The notes: generated from the sequence alone by a model not told the origin. Positions 8,774 to 21,537 are shown, numbered from the stretch's first letter. The stretch: 64,000 bases of DNA from Lumnitzera littorea (GCA_024138015.1 JAMXBB010000006.1:72197752-72261751); one strand, 5' to 3'. Translations and numbers: made by a program.

Positions 8774-11571
8774 TGTCGAGCCTGTTATTTTTCCTCCTGG
8801 TTCTTTTATAAATTAGGTCTTCTTTAAACCGTTCAATATTAAACCCTACCCATTTAATATTGTCCCTCAACTAAAGTTTAAAGAAAACTAGGTTTTTATA
8901 TTTTGAAAATGCTTTAGAGTCATTACCCGACCGGAGTTAGGAAAAAAATTTAAGTTATAACCAATTAGGTATATTGGCTATATATCTTAAATGAGTACCA
9001 CTTTTTTAAAATGGTATTGGCTATATTTCAAAATGGTTTTCCAAAATGCGAGATTTGAATTCAAGCGTTAGCTTATTAAACCCTAAATGAGTACCACTTT
9101 TTTAACTTTTTGAATTTAACTTTGATTTTCAAATATATCCTTTTTAATTTCTAAACAACTAATCATATCACATATGACTAAATTAATTAATTTACACAAA
9201 TATCTACAAAGATGAAAAAACAAAAAACTTTCCATATTTTAAGTTCTCCCGTACTTACATACGAATGGCTACATACCTGTTATTCGGTATTAGACTTCTA
9301 TAGTTCATTCACTAAAATCATAGCGGTTGAGTTAATTTTAGTTCAAAAAAGTTAGGTTTACATTATTTACTCATTTTGATTTTTTTAAAGAAAAATTTCT
9401 AAGGATCTTAAATTGGTTTGATTTTTTAAAAAATTCTAAAACACCCTAATTTGGAAAGAATGGTTGATTTATTTTTATTAGAAAATTTATTTTTCTAAGT
9501 GTTAAGATGATTTATTCATTTTTTTATTTCTTTTTATTTATTTTATTTTACTTTTTATTTCCCCCTTTTTTATATTTTATTATTTTACTTAGCAGAAATA
9601 AATAAGTAAAATTAAGCTAAACATTTTCTTTTTTTCTTTCTCTTTTTTTTTTCCTTTTTTCTTTTTTCTCTTTTGCTTTTTCCTTTTTTCTTTTTTTTTT
9701 TAGATTTTTTGTTTATTACAAATCACAATAAACAAAAAATAAAATAAAGAAATAAATAAAAATAAAATATAAAATTAAATTAAATAAAATAAAAAAAATA
9801 GCATAGGCCAAAATTAAAGAACAAGGCCAGACCAAAGGAGATAAAGTGCATACGATTCAGTTTGGAGATGCAGATTGGGTCATCCAGGTCGGATCTCGAG
9901 TTGGAGCAAGTTGGATGGTTCAATCGAATTGTATCATCTAGAGCTCCACAAGTCGAGTCGCATGAAGAAGTTGAAGAAGCAACTACCATAGCTTGCTATG
10001 GTGATATCTAGACCTCCAAACAAGTAGGAAACATCGGTTTCATAAGTTTTTTATTGAGAAATAAGGGTAAAAAAGTGATGCCTTGGCCAATGGTAGCCAT
10101 TTGGACGTAGTGCAAAGTGGTGCATGGTGCTTATTGGATTTAAAGAGAGAAAATTTGTGGTGAGCTCAAATGACTACAGATTAAAGTAAGATAGGAGTCA
10201 TTTCCTAAGTTTTTAGGATCAAGGAACTCTTTGGTGGAGTTATTTTTGAAAAAACAAGTGGTTTACGTGGTGTTTTGTGGAGGTCAGTGGTAGGTGACGA
10301 ATTTAGAATTGGTGATTCATTGGTTGTAGGCCGAGAGATGGTTGTTGGGGAAAAATCGATGAGTGGGCTAGGGGTTTTGTGGGTTGCTAATACTCATGGT
10401 GTAGTTTGTTTACTTCAACAACCAACAAAAGTGGTGGATTTTAAAGAGAGAAATCGGGCTGAAACTCTAGAGAGAGAGAAAATGGCATTAAAGCTTGAAT
10501 GGGTGTCATTCAATTGTTTCTTTATCCAAACTAGTTATTGTACTCTTATTTATAGTTTTGCATCCTTGATTTCAAATGGGAAGTCCATTATTTGCCCAAA
10601 ATTGAAACTTTTCTTTGATAGGTTTTTCAAAAGAATTCAATTCCATTGACCACGAAAATCTTGTTTTTAATTGAAATCTTTGGTCAAAATGTATTATGAA
10701 ATGTCTTCAATGTTAGATCACACCATTAAATTGCTTCAATTCCTACTAAAACATGCTCAAATTCATGATTCTTAGTTAACCATAGATGATATGTTTAACA
10801 ATTTTGCCGACTTTTGAGTCCGATTTTGATACACATTTAATTATTGATTTTAATGATTAATGAGTTAGTCTTAATCTACTCTAAGTCCTCTTTGAATCCA
10901 TGCTTTTTATTTATGAAAAAGGGCCAAAAATTGAGCAGAAAATGAAAAAAAAAAAAGAAACGGGTGAAAAATGTCCCATTTCATGTTTGTAACGTATTGT
11001 TGCAATTTCATGAAGTAGATGTTGATTTAGCGTTGACTTAGTCAACAGTAGTAAGATTGTGCTATGTAGCGCCTCGTTGTAGAAGGAGGAAAAAAAATGC
11101 TCTAGGTGCATCCTATAAGAGTCAAACCTATGGACTTTAAGCTCTATATCCATATTCCCTACCAACTATGTTGTAAGTTTTTCTTATCATGAATGTGCAT
11201 TGAATATTATTTAACCACTAGTTAAGCTTAGATTAGTTTTAAAACTAACAATCTTGTTGAAGCCTAATTAAAACCCCTAATGATCGACTCTCAATAAAGT
11301 TAAAATTATATATAGTTTTTCCAAAATTAAATATTTTTGTATATTTCTAAATTTCCTTTTTTTTTTTTGTAAATTTTCCAATTTTTGTATTTTTTTTGTA
11401 TCTTTCTAAAATTTCTTAATTTTCTATTTTTTATATTTTTTCCTAAATCTCTTATTTTTGGGGTTTTCTTTAATTTTCTATTTTTTTTTTGTATTTTTCC
11501 TAATTTAGGAGCCTTTAACTTATTTTAAAAATTTTGAAAAGTAAAAAGGGGAGCAAAATGAGGTGTTTACA
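8774..11571 (-). repeat. TE-B 5' LTR
   Basis: Direct repeat of 192-2916 with the same landmarks: TATA-like box 10547-10555, W-box palindrome 11032-11046, tRNA-like segment 11107-11177 and hairpin 8926-8942. It starts TGTCGAGCC and ends GTTTACA in plus orientation. A long T/C-rich tract at about 9626-9710 has expanded relative to the partner LTR. Open reading frames seen here are not kept in the partner LTR and are not believed. Confidence 0.9.
11107..11177 (-). other. tRNA-like segment in TE-B 5' LTR
   Basis: Counterpart of 2478-2545. On the minus strand the B box reads AGGTTTGACTC, differing from the consensus by a C-to-T change at its CpG, and the A-box part still reads ATAGTTGGTAGGG. Confidence 0.5.
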
Positions 11572-12620
11572 CCTACCATTTCATTAGGTAGCTCTAACTC
11601 ATATATCACCTTTCCTATCATTTTCTTGATCTGATAAGGTCTAATATATGTAGGGTTTAGATTTCCTTTTTTCCTAAATCATTTTACTCCTTTTATTAGA
11701 GATACTTTTAGAAATACCCACTGCCCTTTTGAAATTCTATTTGTTTCCTTCTAACATTCACATAACTCTTTTGTTGACTTTGGGCCACTCACAACCGTTC
11801 TTTTATAACTTCTACTTTATCTTTGAGTTTTTGCAGTAACACTAGCCTAATAATCTATTTATTTCCTACTTTGTCACAATAAATTAGGGATCTACTCTTT
11901 CACTTGTATAGCTCTTCATACGATACCATCTAAATGGAACTATGATAACTATTATTGTAAGCAAATACCGTTAATGGTAGATAACCATCTCAACTTCCAC
12001 TGAAATCCAACACCTAAGCTCTTAACATGTCTCCTAAGGTCTATATTGTTCACTTAGATTGCCTATTACTTTGTAGATGATATGCAATACTAAGCTCAAT
12101 TTAGTCCCCATCGTCTCTTGTAATGATTGCCAAAACCGAGATATAAATCGAGAGTCACAATTGAAGACTATTAATACAAGTATTCCATGCAATCAAGCTA
12201 TCTCCTTAACATGCACTTCAACCAATTGTAAAAATGCTGCACTTTGTTTCATAGCTAGGAAATGTGCCAACTTGGTTAATCAATCAACTACAACCTATAT
12301 CATGTCATTTTGTTTTCTTGTTTTTGGTAAACCACTTATAAAATCCATTATTATGTATTCCTATTTCCATTCAAGCATGGCTAAAGGGTGCAATAATCCA
12401 CTTGGCCTTTGATGCTTCACTTTTATCCTTTGATAAGTTACCCATCATGATACATATTGTGCTACGTCTCCTTTCATTCTTGTCTACCAAAACTACCACT
12501 TCAATTCCTTATAAAATCTTATTATTTCTTGTATATGGAATATCTCAAATCATGTGCCTCTTCCAAAATTATCTTCTTGATTTTCAAGTTTTTTGGGACA
12601 TAAATTCTTTTTTTAAACCT
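11572..12620 (-). pseudogene. TE-A integrase (core and zinc-binding region)
   Basis: Integrase joins retrotransposon cDNA to the chromosome. The minus strand holds VPKNLKIKKIILEEAH from the N-terminal region, then MDFISGLPKT with the first catalytic Asp, VFNCDSRFISRFW with the second, and LPLTVFAYNNSYH downstream. Where the catalytic Glu belongs (QSER in relatives), the copy reads QSK, so the third catalytic residue is lost. The C-terminal GQWVFLKVS-type region is near 11700. Stops and frameshifts are frequent. The domain continues at 191-1 beyond TE-B. Confidence 0.8.
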
Positions 12621-13108
12621 TAACACTCTTTTATCATCAATTCTAAAGTTAAGATTCTTATCAATGTTATTTTTAATCTTTTATAGCTCGATGTCATGAT
12701 CTTAACTTCCTTGATACATTCCAAGAGAGTAAGCTCAGCTTCTAAGCTAACTAACATGTGATCACCTCTCTTAACTACACTCTCTAAGTTGAACTTCTTC
12801 ATTTCCTTAATTAGTTTTGGTTTATTTATGATAAGTACAACCATATTACCAAACTCTTTCTTGCTTAATGCATTAGCTACAGCATTGGCCTTCCTAAGGT
12901 GATAATGAATTGAAAGATCATAATCCTTCAATAATTCTAACCATCGTCTCTCTGTTAAGTTCAACTCTCTTTTTGTAAAAATATATTTAACACTCATGTG
13001 ATCGATGTACACCTTATACTTTTCACTACATAGATAATGTCTCCAGATCTTTAAAGCAAATATACAGCCTCAAGTTCTATATCATGAGTCAGGTAATTTC
13101 ATTCTTGG
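12620..13108 (-). pseudogene. TE-A RNase H, C-terminal part, and RH-IN linker
   Basis: The minus strand reads YIDHMSVKYIFTKRELN, then RRWLELLKDYDLSIHYH and NAVANALSKK, the classic end of gypsy RNase H, which degrades the RNA strand during reverse transcription. Upstream, THDIELEAVY is in another frame, so at least one frameshift lies at about 13030-13060. The start of the domain is at 29924-30065, beyond TE-C. Confidence 0.8.
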
Positions 13109-13584
13109 TGTTGTTGGTGAATTTTGGGGATTGGAAATATCCTACAAATATAAGAAAAATACTTAGTATTGGGGCCAGTGCGGTGTGACTACTCTAATGC
13201 CTAAGTTAGTAAGTAGGAACGAAAAAGGTAAAGTTAAGAGGTTAGGAGTTATCCAATCTCTCTTATAGAGTTTCATTCTCGTATTTATAGGAGTTCGTCA
13301 TGTTTAAAAGAGTAGTTATTGGAATAACTATTGAGACACATAGAAACTTGTTAATTAGATACCTTCCCTAAAATGTAGGAAGAGTAGGCAATTATGTAAT
13401 ATAATTATGCTTATGATAACTGTTCCCGCTATGAACTAGAATTCAAATTAGTAAAGAATTTGTGTTACTTAGCATAGTACCGAGAATGTCCATTACTTGA
13501 TGAGGTATTGAGAATATAGATTACATAGCTTGTCAACAGCTAAATGGATGAGTAAGACGGGTGGACAAAAACTGACTATCAACA
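13109..13584 (-). repeat. TE-C 3' LTR
   Basis: Clear direct repeat of 29477-29923. A TATA-like box (CTATAAATA, minus) is at 13282-13290. The minus-strand LTR starts TGTTGATAGTC, as in Tat elements. Confidence 0.85.
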
Positions 13585-13947
13585 TTTGTCCCCCAACTCT
13601 CATATTCGATAATTTGACAAAGGGAGTAATACATAATGCTTTAGAGGCCGAGTAAGGAGTAGTTCTTTAGATGCCGAGCAAGATAGGAAGCAAAACGGTT
13701 CACATCCTAATTGAAAAGTTGTGACTTTCAAATTCCCGCCTATTCAAGAAACCAAAAAGTAGGTGGTATGACACTTGCCGCCTTAATCATCATTACATCA
13801 CAGGCCTTATAATTGTTAGAGAGTTGTCAACCATCGAATTTCTATCTCAAAACACGCACCAACATTCCAGGCTACTATCAAATCAGCTCATCATTACCGT
13901 TAGAAACAAATTTGCAGTTACGAGAATAAACTGTTCATATTTAAAGG
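13585..13947 (-). other. TE-C polypurine tract and 3' untranslated region
   Basis: The first bases inside the LTR read GAGTTGGGGGACAAA on the minus strand, a G-rich polypurine tract like that of other Tat elements. The remaining 340 bases show no coding region and are cut by TE-D. Confidence 0.6.
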
Positions 13948-14738
13948 TGATAAGGATCAAGGATCAATCGAATGGTAGCAGGTTGGTAATTTGGAATGGG
14001 TATTCACAAGAAGAATGGGTATGAAGAACAAGAAGGTTTTTTATGGTGAATGTGAGTGGATAGAACTCACTAAGACATAAACACAATTAAGGGTTTGAGC
14101 TCGAAATAGAGTTCAATACAACTTACGAACACTAAATGTTTCTTGAGAGTTTCAAATGAAGGTTAGATATGACTCACTAACCGGTTCAAATGAAGGGGTT
14201 CTCCACATTCCTAAGAATAAGATTAGTAAGAACATAGGAGAGATTAAAGATAGTAATCAACACTTGATAATCTAGCAAATTCTAACTCAAGTATAGCCTT
14301 GCTTGAAAGAGGAAAGATTCACTCCATATATCAGAATATCTTTTCTGTCTATGTATATCTATATCTGTATATCAATGTATATCTCTTTTAGTACAAATGT
14401 TACTATTTATAGCAAGTCCTAAATCCTAGTATTAAGAGTGTAAATAATGTATAAGGCCTTAAACCTTAAGGAATTGGGCCCATAAATAAAATAAAAGGAA
14501 AACATGTACAAGAATATAAGACTATGTGTTTTATAGAATTCGGCATGAGTCTTTCGGTAAGGTACCGAGTAGTTCTTTGGTTTTGAGTACTCAGCCATGC
14601 AGTTCTCGGTACCTTAGCTGACGATAAAGTTGATGCCGAGTGTTTATTTTCCTTCCCCTTATGCTTCTGGTTGCAACTCGGTCTCGACAAGTGTTGACAG
14701 GCCTCGGCTTAGATATTGTTGGAGGCTAATTCCCATCA
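13948..14738 (-). repeat. TE-D 3' LTR
   Basis: Direct repeat of the other LTR, with a TATA-like box at 14404-14412 (minus). It lacks about 160 bases present in the partner at roughly 21190-21340; the deletion lies between short similar words (GCATGAGTC and GCACGAGTC), which suggests loss by illegitimate recombination. Confidence 0.85.
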
Positions 14739-14759
14739 TTACTGTAGGTTTGAAAGGAA

Positions 14760-15330
14760 GTTGTCCTCGACGTTAAGTATTGAGCTCGAGCCGGGATGCC
14801 AAATAAGTTCCTTCTCCCTTCTCATTTTACCATAAGTGCCAAGTGTCTTTAGATTTTCTCAATGCTCATCAGGGTTAAGAGATAGCTCTTCCCATCCTTT
14901 CAAATAGTATAAGTGTTGAGGAATCCGTCATAGATCACTTTTCAATCAAACTCCCATAGTTGGCTAAGAAGTAGATTTGCGACATTCATAGGGACCACAT
15001 CAAATTCAATCTCGTCTTGATACTATCTTGCCTTGAATGTAATCAAAGCATGCTTATGCACATGGACCATACCCTTGTCATTAAACAACTTCAATCCATA
15101 GGGTTGGGGGAGTGGGTAGGTTGATAACTTCACCTTTTCCATTAACTCAGCAGAGACGATGTTGGTGCAGCTACCTCCATTGATAACTAGGGAATAGGTC
15201 TTCTTATGCACCAAGCACTACATATGAAACAAATTTTCTCTTTGTCTAGGATCTACCTTCAAGTTAGCTCTTATCAACATAACTAAGAGTTTATCGAGGT
15301 CCTCAAAATAGATATCTTCTTCTATCAACT
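14760..15330 (-). pseudogene. TE-D protease
   Basis: Aspartic protease that would cleave the Gag-Pol polyprotein. The minus strand at 15214-15023 reads SLVINGGSCTN, the active-site loop with Asp replaced by Asn (ING instead of IDG in relatives), then LPQPYGLKLFNDKG. A frameshift near 15020 moves the rest (DVVPM-like and LLL motifs) to other frames down to about 14770. The lost Asp would abolish catalysis. Confidence 0.7.
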
Positions 15331-15369
15331 GGTCGCCCGAGCTCTTGTCACTCTGACTTTCGATTTGAG

Positions 15370-16574
15370 CCTTGAGCCCTTCGCCCTTTAAGACCATTTA
15401 TTTAGGCATTGGGACGTAATATGTCTATAGCCTAAGCATTTGAAGCATTTCACTTCTTGGGCCTTATTACTGAGTGCCTTCTCTTTCTCGACAATCTTTT
15501 TCTCAACATGGGCTAATTAGCTAGGCTCTCCCTTCTCCATCTTCTTTTCTTGCCTTCTCTCGACATACCTCTCAAGCTCAGGGCTGCCTTGTTGAGGTTA
15601 GCTACTTGACCTTTGATGTCTTCTTCTCCTCTACCTCTCTACTCTTAATGCCAAATTAATTAGCTCATCTAGGGAGTTGAACGGTTTCAATTCAACTATG
15701 TTGGCGATTTCATCTTGAGGTCCACTCAGGAATCTAGTAATGGTATGGTCTTAGGGTTCGGTAATCTCACATCTCGTCATTAGGGTCTCAAACTCCTATA
15801 AGTACTCTTCAATAGTATTTCGACCTTGTCCCAGGTGTTGGAAAGCATGGAGATTCCCCTACTTGAAATAAGTTAGCAAAAAGTGTTGGTTCATTAATCT
15901 TTTCGTGAGCCTCCAAGTTTTGATCGGCTCCTTTCCTTCAGTATCTCACTTAGCCACTAACTTATCCCACCAAAGACTCGCATATTCAACAAGGGATAAT
16001 GAAGCTAGCTTAACCTTTGCTTGATCACCGCACTCATAACACTCAAATAACTTCTCGACTTGGGGAACCCAGTCAAGGAGCTCTTCGGGTTGGCTACTTC
16101 CATAGATGGTTGGCAATTTCAACTTGACATTGTCATGTCCTCGGCTAAGTGCTTAGGGTTCATCTTTTGCATTTTGAGCTGGTCGATTCACATTAGTTCG
16201 GCTACTTCTATTGGAGCTTTACTCAACCATGTTCCTTCTCAGCCTTAGCTCTCTTCTCCAGGCTTCTTAATTTGTTTCAGAGTCAACACTCCTTTCATTT
16301 CTCCTTCTCAGCACTAGATAGTTTTCTCTTCTCCTCGGCTCGGCAACTCTTCTCAACTGTCACTCATCATTATCGAGCTCATTGGAACCACTTTCACTTA
16401 TAGGTGTTTGCTCCCTTCTTCCTTCTCAGCCATCACATCTACAGCATCTGATTAACCTAGTAAGCTCTTGATAAAGTCGGTGAGATTCTAGATATGGTAT
16501 TCTAATTTGTTAACACATCACCTCAAGCTTCCACGAAGACTATCACCAGTGTTGTTAACACTATCCTTCGACAT
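15370..16574 (-). pseudogene. TE-D gag
   Basis: Gag packages the element RNA into virus-like particles. The minus strand starts at an ATG (16574) giving MSKDSVNNTGDSLRG. The core region at about 16060-15640 is mostly in one frame, with KLFECYECGDQAKVKLASLS and YASLWWDKLVAK, then LTRCEIT-like and LINLALRVER segments. The zinc knuckle near 15450-15405 is intact: CFKCLGYRHITSQC fits C-X2-C-X4-H-X4-C. Several stops interrupt the frame, many at former CAG or CGA codons. Confidence 0.8.
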
Positions 16575-16774
16575 TCTTGTCCGTACAGTAATTGACTAGA
16601 GAATTAGACAAACAACAAAACATAATAATAGTAACCTAGAAACAACCACTACTCAGCTTTTGCAACTACTTAGGACTACTACGAATAGTATGCTACACTA
16701 CAGAACAATGATTAATAGAAATGTTAGAACCACAAATCTACTTTGGAGAATACTAGCACGCCTGTCTCCCTATA

Positions 16775-16786
16775 GCTCTAATACTA
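16775..16786 (-). other. TE-D primer binding site (tRNA-Met type)
   Basis: The minus strand reads TAGTATTAGAGC three bases from the LTR edge. It differs from the common plant site TGGTATCAGAGC by G-to-A and C-to-T. Confidence 0.75.
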
Positions 16787-16789
16787 AGA

Positions 16790-19700
16790 TGATAAGGATC
16801 AAGGATCAAGGATCAATGGAATAGCAGCGGGTCGGTAATATGGAATGGGTATTCACAGGAAGAATGGGTATGAAGAACAAAAAGGTTTTTGATGGGGAAT
16901 GTTAGTGGATAGAACTCACCAAAACATAAAAAAAATCAAGGGTTTGAGCTTGAAATAGAGTTCGATACGACTTACGAACACTAAATATTGCTTGGGGGTT
17001 TCAAATGAAGGTTAGATATGACTCACTAACCTCTTTAAATGAAGAGGTTCACCACAATTCTAAGAATAAGATTGATAAGAACACGAGAGTGATTAAAGGG
17101 AGTAATCAATACTCAATAATCCAGCAAATGCTAACTTAAGTATAGCCTTGCTCGAAAGAAGAAAGATTCACTCCGTATATTGGAATATCTTCTCTATCTA
17201 TATATATCTCTGTCTGTATATAAGTATATATCTCTTTTAGTATAAATGTTGCTATTTATAGCTAGTCTTAAACCTTAGTAGCAAGACTGTAAATAATGTA
17301 CAAGGCCTTAATATCACGATCCAATAGTATCACTGTCGTAGTAGGTTGTCGTGTATTGTATAAAGGTTTATTATCAACCCCCTTGCTAATCATAGGCCTT
17401 TCATACGACACATAAGGCTCCTTCCACTATACGCTACCACTAGGCCCATAGATGAGTAATATAGAGCAATTTAACTAAAATTACTTCTATGGTATAAATT
17501 AACTAATTGTATGGGGCTCGTAAGACTCACACCAAAAAAATATTACAAGCAAATGCAGTTCATAATGGAACTGCATTAGAGATTTTAATCTATGTTGTGA
17601 GCAAAAACGTAAAAGTAATTAAATATCTACAAATCTATTACAAAATGTCCCCTTCGCTCTCTAATCGCTCCAACCTGTCCCTATGCGAGACTTACTACGA
17701 GCATGCCTTGGCTCGGATTCGTGAAGAGTTTTTCTTGCAAAAACAAAAATCTATCGAGGTGTAAGCTTAAGCTTAGTGAGATAAATACCCTTGTTAGTAC
17801 CACTTGGCAAAAATTTATTAAATGTACAACCATATGAATGCATAAATAATCAGTATGCCAAACAACACATGCAGTAACCTAGGAACTGTATACGACTCAG
17901 AATTATGCCTCCTGTAGTTGGGGTTTGGAGATAATTAATCAACCCAAACTAATATCCGGGTTTTAGACCTTGGGTTTTATTTCATTTGCACTATTGTGCT
18001 TAAGCCAAAACAAAACTCTATATGTATATATATATACTTTCTTTACCAAGTAACGAATCATATTTTTAAAATCCCAAGTCTAGCGGTGTGATGGCCTCCG
18101 CAATCTACAAACAAACACCCTAAGCAAAAGCTACAAGACTCGGCCCCTTGCCGATGGTTGGCGTCTCCCAATGCCTAGTAAGCCCATCAACTTAGAACAA
18201 AGACTCAACATATATGATGATATAGCTAGTGCCCAAACCTATAGGAGGCACACCCTTCTATAAGTCCCTTCCCATCTTCTGCATGAAGCGGCAGTCAGTG
18301 TTATCTGCATGCAATATGGGGAATGCATGATTTATTTTGATTTCTTAATCATATAAGTATTAACTCGATTTTTAAGGTGATAAGACAATTTCATTCCATA
18401 CAATTCGCATGTATATATAGTGCAAACAATTCCCATTATTATATATAATTAACAAGTCATTGCATTCATCCACAAATTCATACACATGCATTTTCCAGAT
18501 CCCATAAGCATCCAAATTTATATATATAAGTTTAGGTGCATATATTCTACAAGCAAAATCAAGTAAAGAGTCATCGGGAATTTACTCACTCTACCATGTA
18601 GATCAATCAAAGTAATCTGGAGGCAAGTCGTCTCTATACACGGTGTTCCTTGGTCATCAAAATAATATTTATAAGGGATTTAAATAATCTTAGGAAACTA
18701 ATTTAAATTTCCTTAAGTTATACTTTTGATTAGTTTTCGTAACTTTTCCTAGTTTTTACTTAAAAGTTCAATTGCATATAAAACTTTTTCGTTTTAAATC
18801 CAATTTTTATGATCTTATACTCAATGTTTATCGTTTTCGAATGTACTTTAATGTGGTGAGGTTAGATTTTCGAAATGAGACACGCAAATCTATCCATGGG
18901 TTAGAACAGTAGCTATCCTCATGTTTTGAAGTGCTTTTGGGCCTTGTTTGGTAAATGGGCTTTTTAGTAACTTAAGAAATCCTTTGGGCTTGGTCTTAAG
19001 ATTTTATCCTAAGCTCAAAACACTCCTTGAGATCAGATTTACAACTTTGATTTATACTCCTAAGGCTAACAACCACTTCATGGGCTATTTAGTGGGCTTA
19101 AGTTATCAAATGGGCTTGTTTTTTGTTCAAACTAAAGTTAGTGACTTTGTTGGGCTTATGAAGTCTTAGGTGGATTTCTTATGGGCTTCAAAACAACCTC
19201 TCTTAATGTTTTAAAGTGCTGATCTGAATTTTATTGAAGGCCCAACTTAGAGTTCTAAGCTTGTTTTGAGAGTTTTAGGCTCGGTTTTGAGTTTTAGGCT
19301 TTATACATTTACTATACTTGCTTTAGTTGATCTTTTCACTTTATTCACTTACTTTTATCATATTTTTAAGTATCTTTTACCCTGTTCCAGATCTGATCGG
19401 GATGATTCCAAGGGGTTCTCGCTTGGTTTTTCAACTTGTTTCATCATTTTCTTAAGTTTAGGTATTAGATCATGCACTTAAACTACTTGTATCCAAATCT
19501 TAACTTAACTTTTCTTCCGTAAGATGATTCTTTAACTCATGCTTCACACAAAGAAATAGAAGATCTTACACTTATTACAACTTCCATATCATAGTTCATA
19601 TCATACAAAGTTGATTTCTTCATAAAACTTCATGTGATGAATTTTTCTTTAACTTAAGTCTACATTTGAGCATGTTTAACTTAATGGAAATAAAATCAAC

Positions 19701-21537
19701 ATCCAAATGACTATTGAACCCTCACGTCTAGCATGCTCATCTTCCATTCAAGTTCTTGTTTCAAGACTTTCTCAACTTAAAATCCTCCATTTAAAGTCTT
19801 AAACAAGTCTCTTTACAAAACACCAACTTTGCATGCTCATATTTCAACTTCATGTAGGGGTTTCATGAGTTTGTTTTTTAGAATAGTCTTTGCTATTATA
19901 ACAACTTAAATCATACTTATATCTTCAAGAAATCAAAGTCTCCTAACATAAATACTAACCCACTAATCACAATAAATACTTACTTGTCCATAAAGCAAAA
20001 TACGGTAGTTGTGCACAAAGGTTTCACTTAAGCTCTTAACTTTGCTTCCTCTTTTTGCAACCTTTTGGAAACCCGAGTTGTTTAATCCTTTGGAATGAGG
20101 TTTTTGGAAAGTTCTAATGGTTCTAAAAGAGCTTAGATGTTGGAAGAAAATGACACAAGAAAAGGAGAAGGAAATGCTGTGAGTGAAGTTTGGAAAAATG
20201 GTGGCAAAGTTGATTTTGTGAGGTAAGGTTGTTTCTCCTTTTATGTTTGTTTCAAATGAGAGAAAGAAGAAGTCAAAATGAAATTGAAAGTGAGAGAAAT
20301 AATGGGAAGAGTGGCCGGTTAGGGAATAAGAGAAATGAGTGTTTAAGATGTCTTGAAAGTGTTGTCTTGTAGCTTACACAAAGTCAACAATTGCAACTTT
20401 TGATGATGTAAGCATTAAGGAGTGAATAGTGGTGTATAAGAGAAAGTGATTGATGGTTGAAAGACAAGAGTATGGCTCCCCTTTTCTCCTTGTTCAAATC
20501 TGCCATTTAGTGTCCCTTGGGGTCATGGAATGGTCTTGTCTCATTTAATAAAGTTAAGCATGTGAATTCTTGTGAAAAATTGTCCATATGTAATATAAGT
20601 GATGAGGTGATAAGGAAAATGTCTTTTCACTAGATTTTGATAAGTTATCAATTGATAAATGATTCCAACTCTCAATTGATAAGTCATCTAAGGTAATTGG
20701 TTGGTCTACTTATTAATGTATAAGGCTTAGACATGAAGATAAGGGCATGGTTTTATAAGAAATTGTTTTAAGGTTTTCATCTTGCATTGTTTTGTAATTT
20801 ATGATTTAATTTTTATAAAATTGTGAAATTTTCTAAAGTTAAATGAAATTATTCAAATTAAATTATCAATTAATTACTTAGGGTTAAAATTCCTTAATGG
20901 TTTTAGGGTTTAGGGTTTTAAGTGACTTTAGAGCTCGTAGTTCTTCAAGGTCGGGTTTTATCAATAATTGGCTTTTGAATTGAAAAAAATTTAATTCATT
21001 TCTAAATGTAAACTTAAGTTTTTAGTTTAGTTAATCCTTGAGAACATTTAGGCAGTACTTTTAATCAAATCTTAGGCCCACTAAAAGTAGGGTTTACACT
21101 TAAACCCTAAGGAATTGGGCCTATAAATAAAATAAAGCGAAAACATGTACAAGAATGCAAAACTATATGTTTTATAGAATTCGACATGCAGTCACTTGAC
21201 ATGTCCTACGAGTAGTATCCAAATCGAATAAGGTCGGTAGTTGGATGTACAGGTTCAGGAAGGAGTCCTTAAAGTCTCTCGTGGCTTGGTTGAAACACCA
21301 AAAAAGTCAGCCCATAATTGCTAAACACTAGAATCAGTTGGCACGAGTCTCTCGGTAAGATGCCGAATGGTTCTTTGGTCTCTAGTATTTGGCCTTGTGG
21401 TTTCTTGACACCTCAGCTGACGATAGAGTTGATGTTGAATGTTTATTTTCCTTCCCATCATCCTTTTGGCTATAGCTTGACCTCAGTAAGCATTGACAAG
21501 CCTCGACTTGGATATTGTCAGAGGTTGATTCCCATCA
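16790..21537 (-). repeat. TE-D 5' LTR, interrupted by solo LTR-1
   Basis: The two parts, 16790-17311 and 21099-21537, join to match 13948-14738 plus an extra 160 bases. A TATA-like box is at 17253-17261 (minus). Confidence 0.85.
17312..21098 (+). mobile_element. Solo LTR-1, about 3.8 kb, Tekay/Del-like
   Basis: This block is inserted in the TE-D 5' LTR, with CTTAA on both sides (17307-17311 and 21099-21103). It starts TATCACGATCC, probably a decayed TGTCACGA start, and ends GGGTTTACA. Its size fits the long LTRs of the Tekay/Del lineage. No gag-pol remnant is inside. A TTTAGGG doublet lies at 20901-20920 and an (AT)n run at about 18018-18032. It probably arose by recombination between the two LTRs of a full element. 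Confidence 0.75.

Larger units (their letters stand above)
192..11571 (-). mobile_element. TE-B: complete non-autonomous Ogre/Tat-like LTR element (LARD)
   Basis: Two direct LTRs of about 2.73 and 2.80 kb flank a 5.86 kb interior. The five bases before 192 (187-191) and after 11571 (11572-11576) are both CCTAC, a perfect target duplication. On the minus strand the LTR begins TGTAAACACCTC and ends GGCTCGACA, and the primer site follows at once, so the element is minus-oriented. The interior encodes no gag or pol that I can recognise, which fits a large retrotransposon derivative moved in trans by an autonomous relative. It holds a 2.5 kb tandem array next to the 3' LTR and a short coding remnant near the primer site. 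The insertion splits the TE-A integrase between the ELPNEMVG and NVFHMS parts. Confidence 0.9.
13948..21537 (-). mobile_element. TE-D: CRM/Reina-like chromovirus with gag and protease only
   Basis: LTRs at 13948-14738 and 16790-21537, the latter split by solo LTR-1, share TGATAAGG starts and CCCATCA ends. The flanks 13943-13947 and 21538-21542 are both AAAGG, a perfect target duplication. The minus strand carries a tRNA-Met-type primer site, a gag and a protease. The 2.05 kb interior then stops: RT, RNase H and integrase are gone, and no polypurine tract is visible at the 3' LTR, so the deletion probably ran up to the LTR. Confidence 0.88.

Noticed and set aside
10275..10649. A 124-codon plus-strand open frame
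   Set aside because: It lies antisense in the TE-B 5' LTR, and the same region of the other LTR (about 1640-2020) is broken by stops and shifts. It resembles no known protein.
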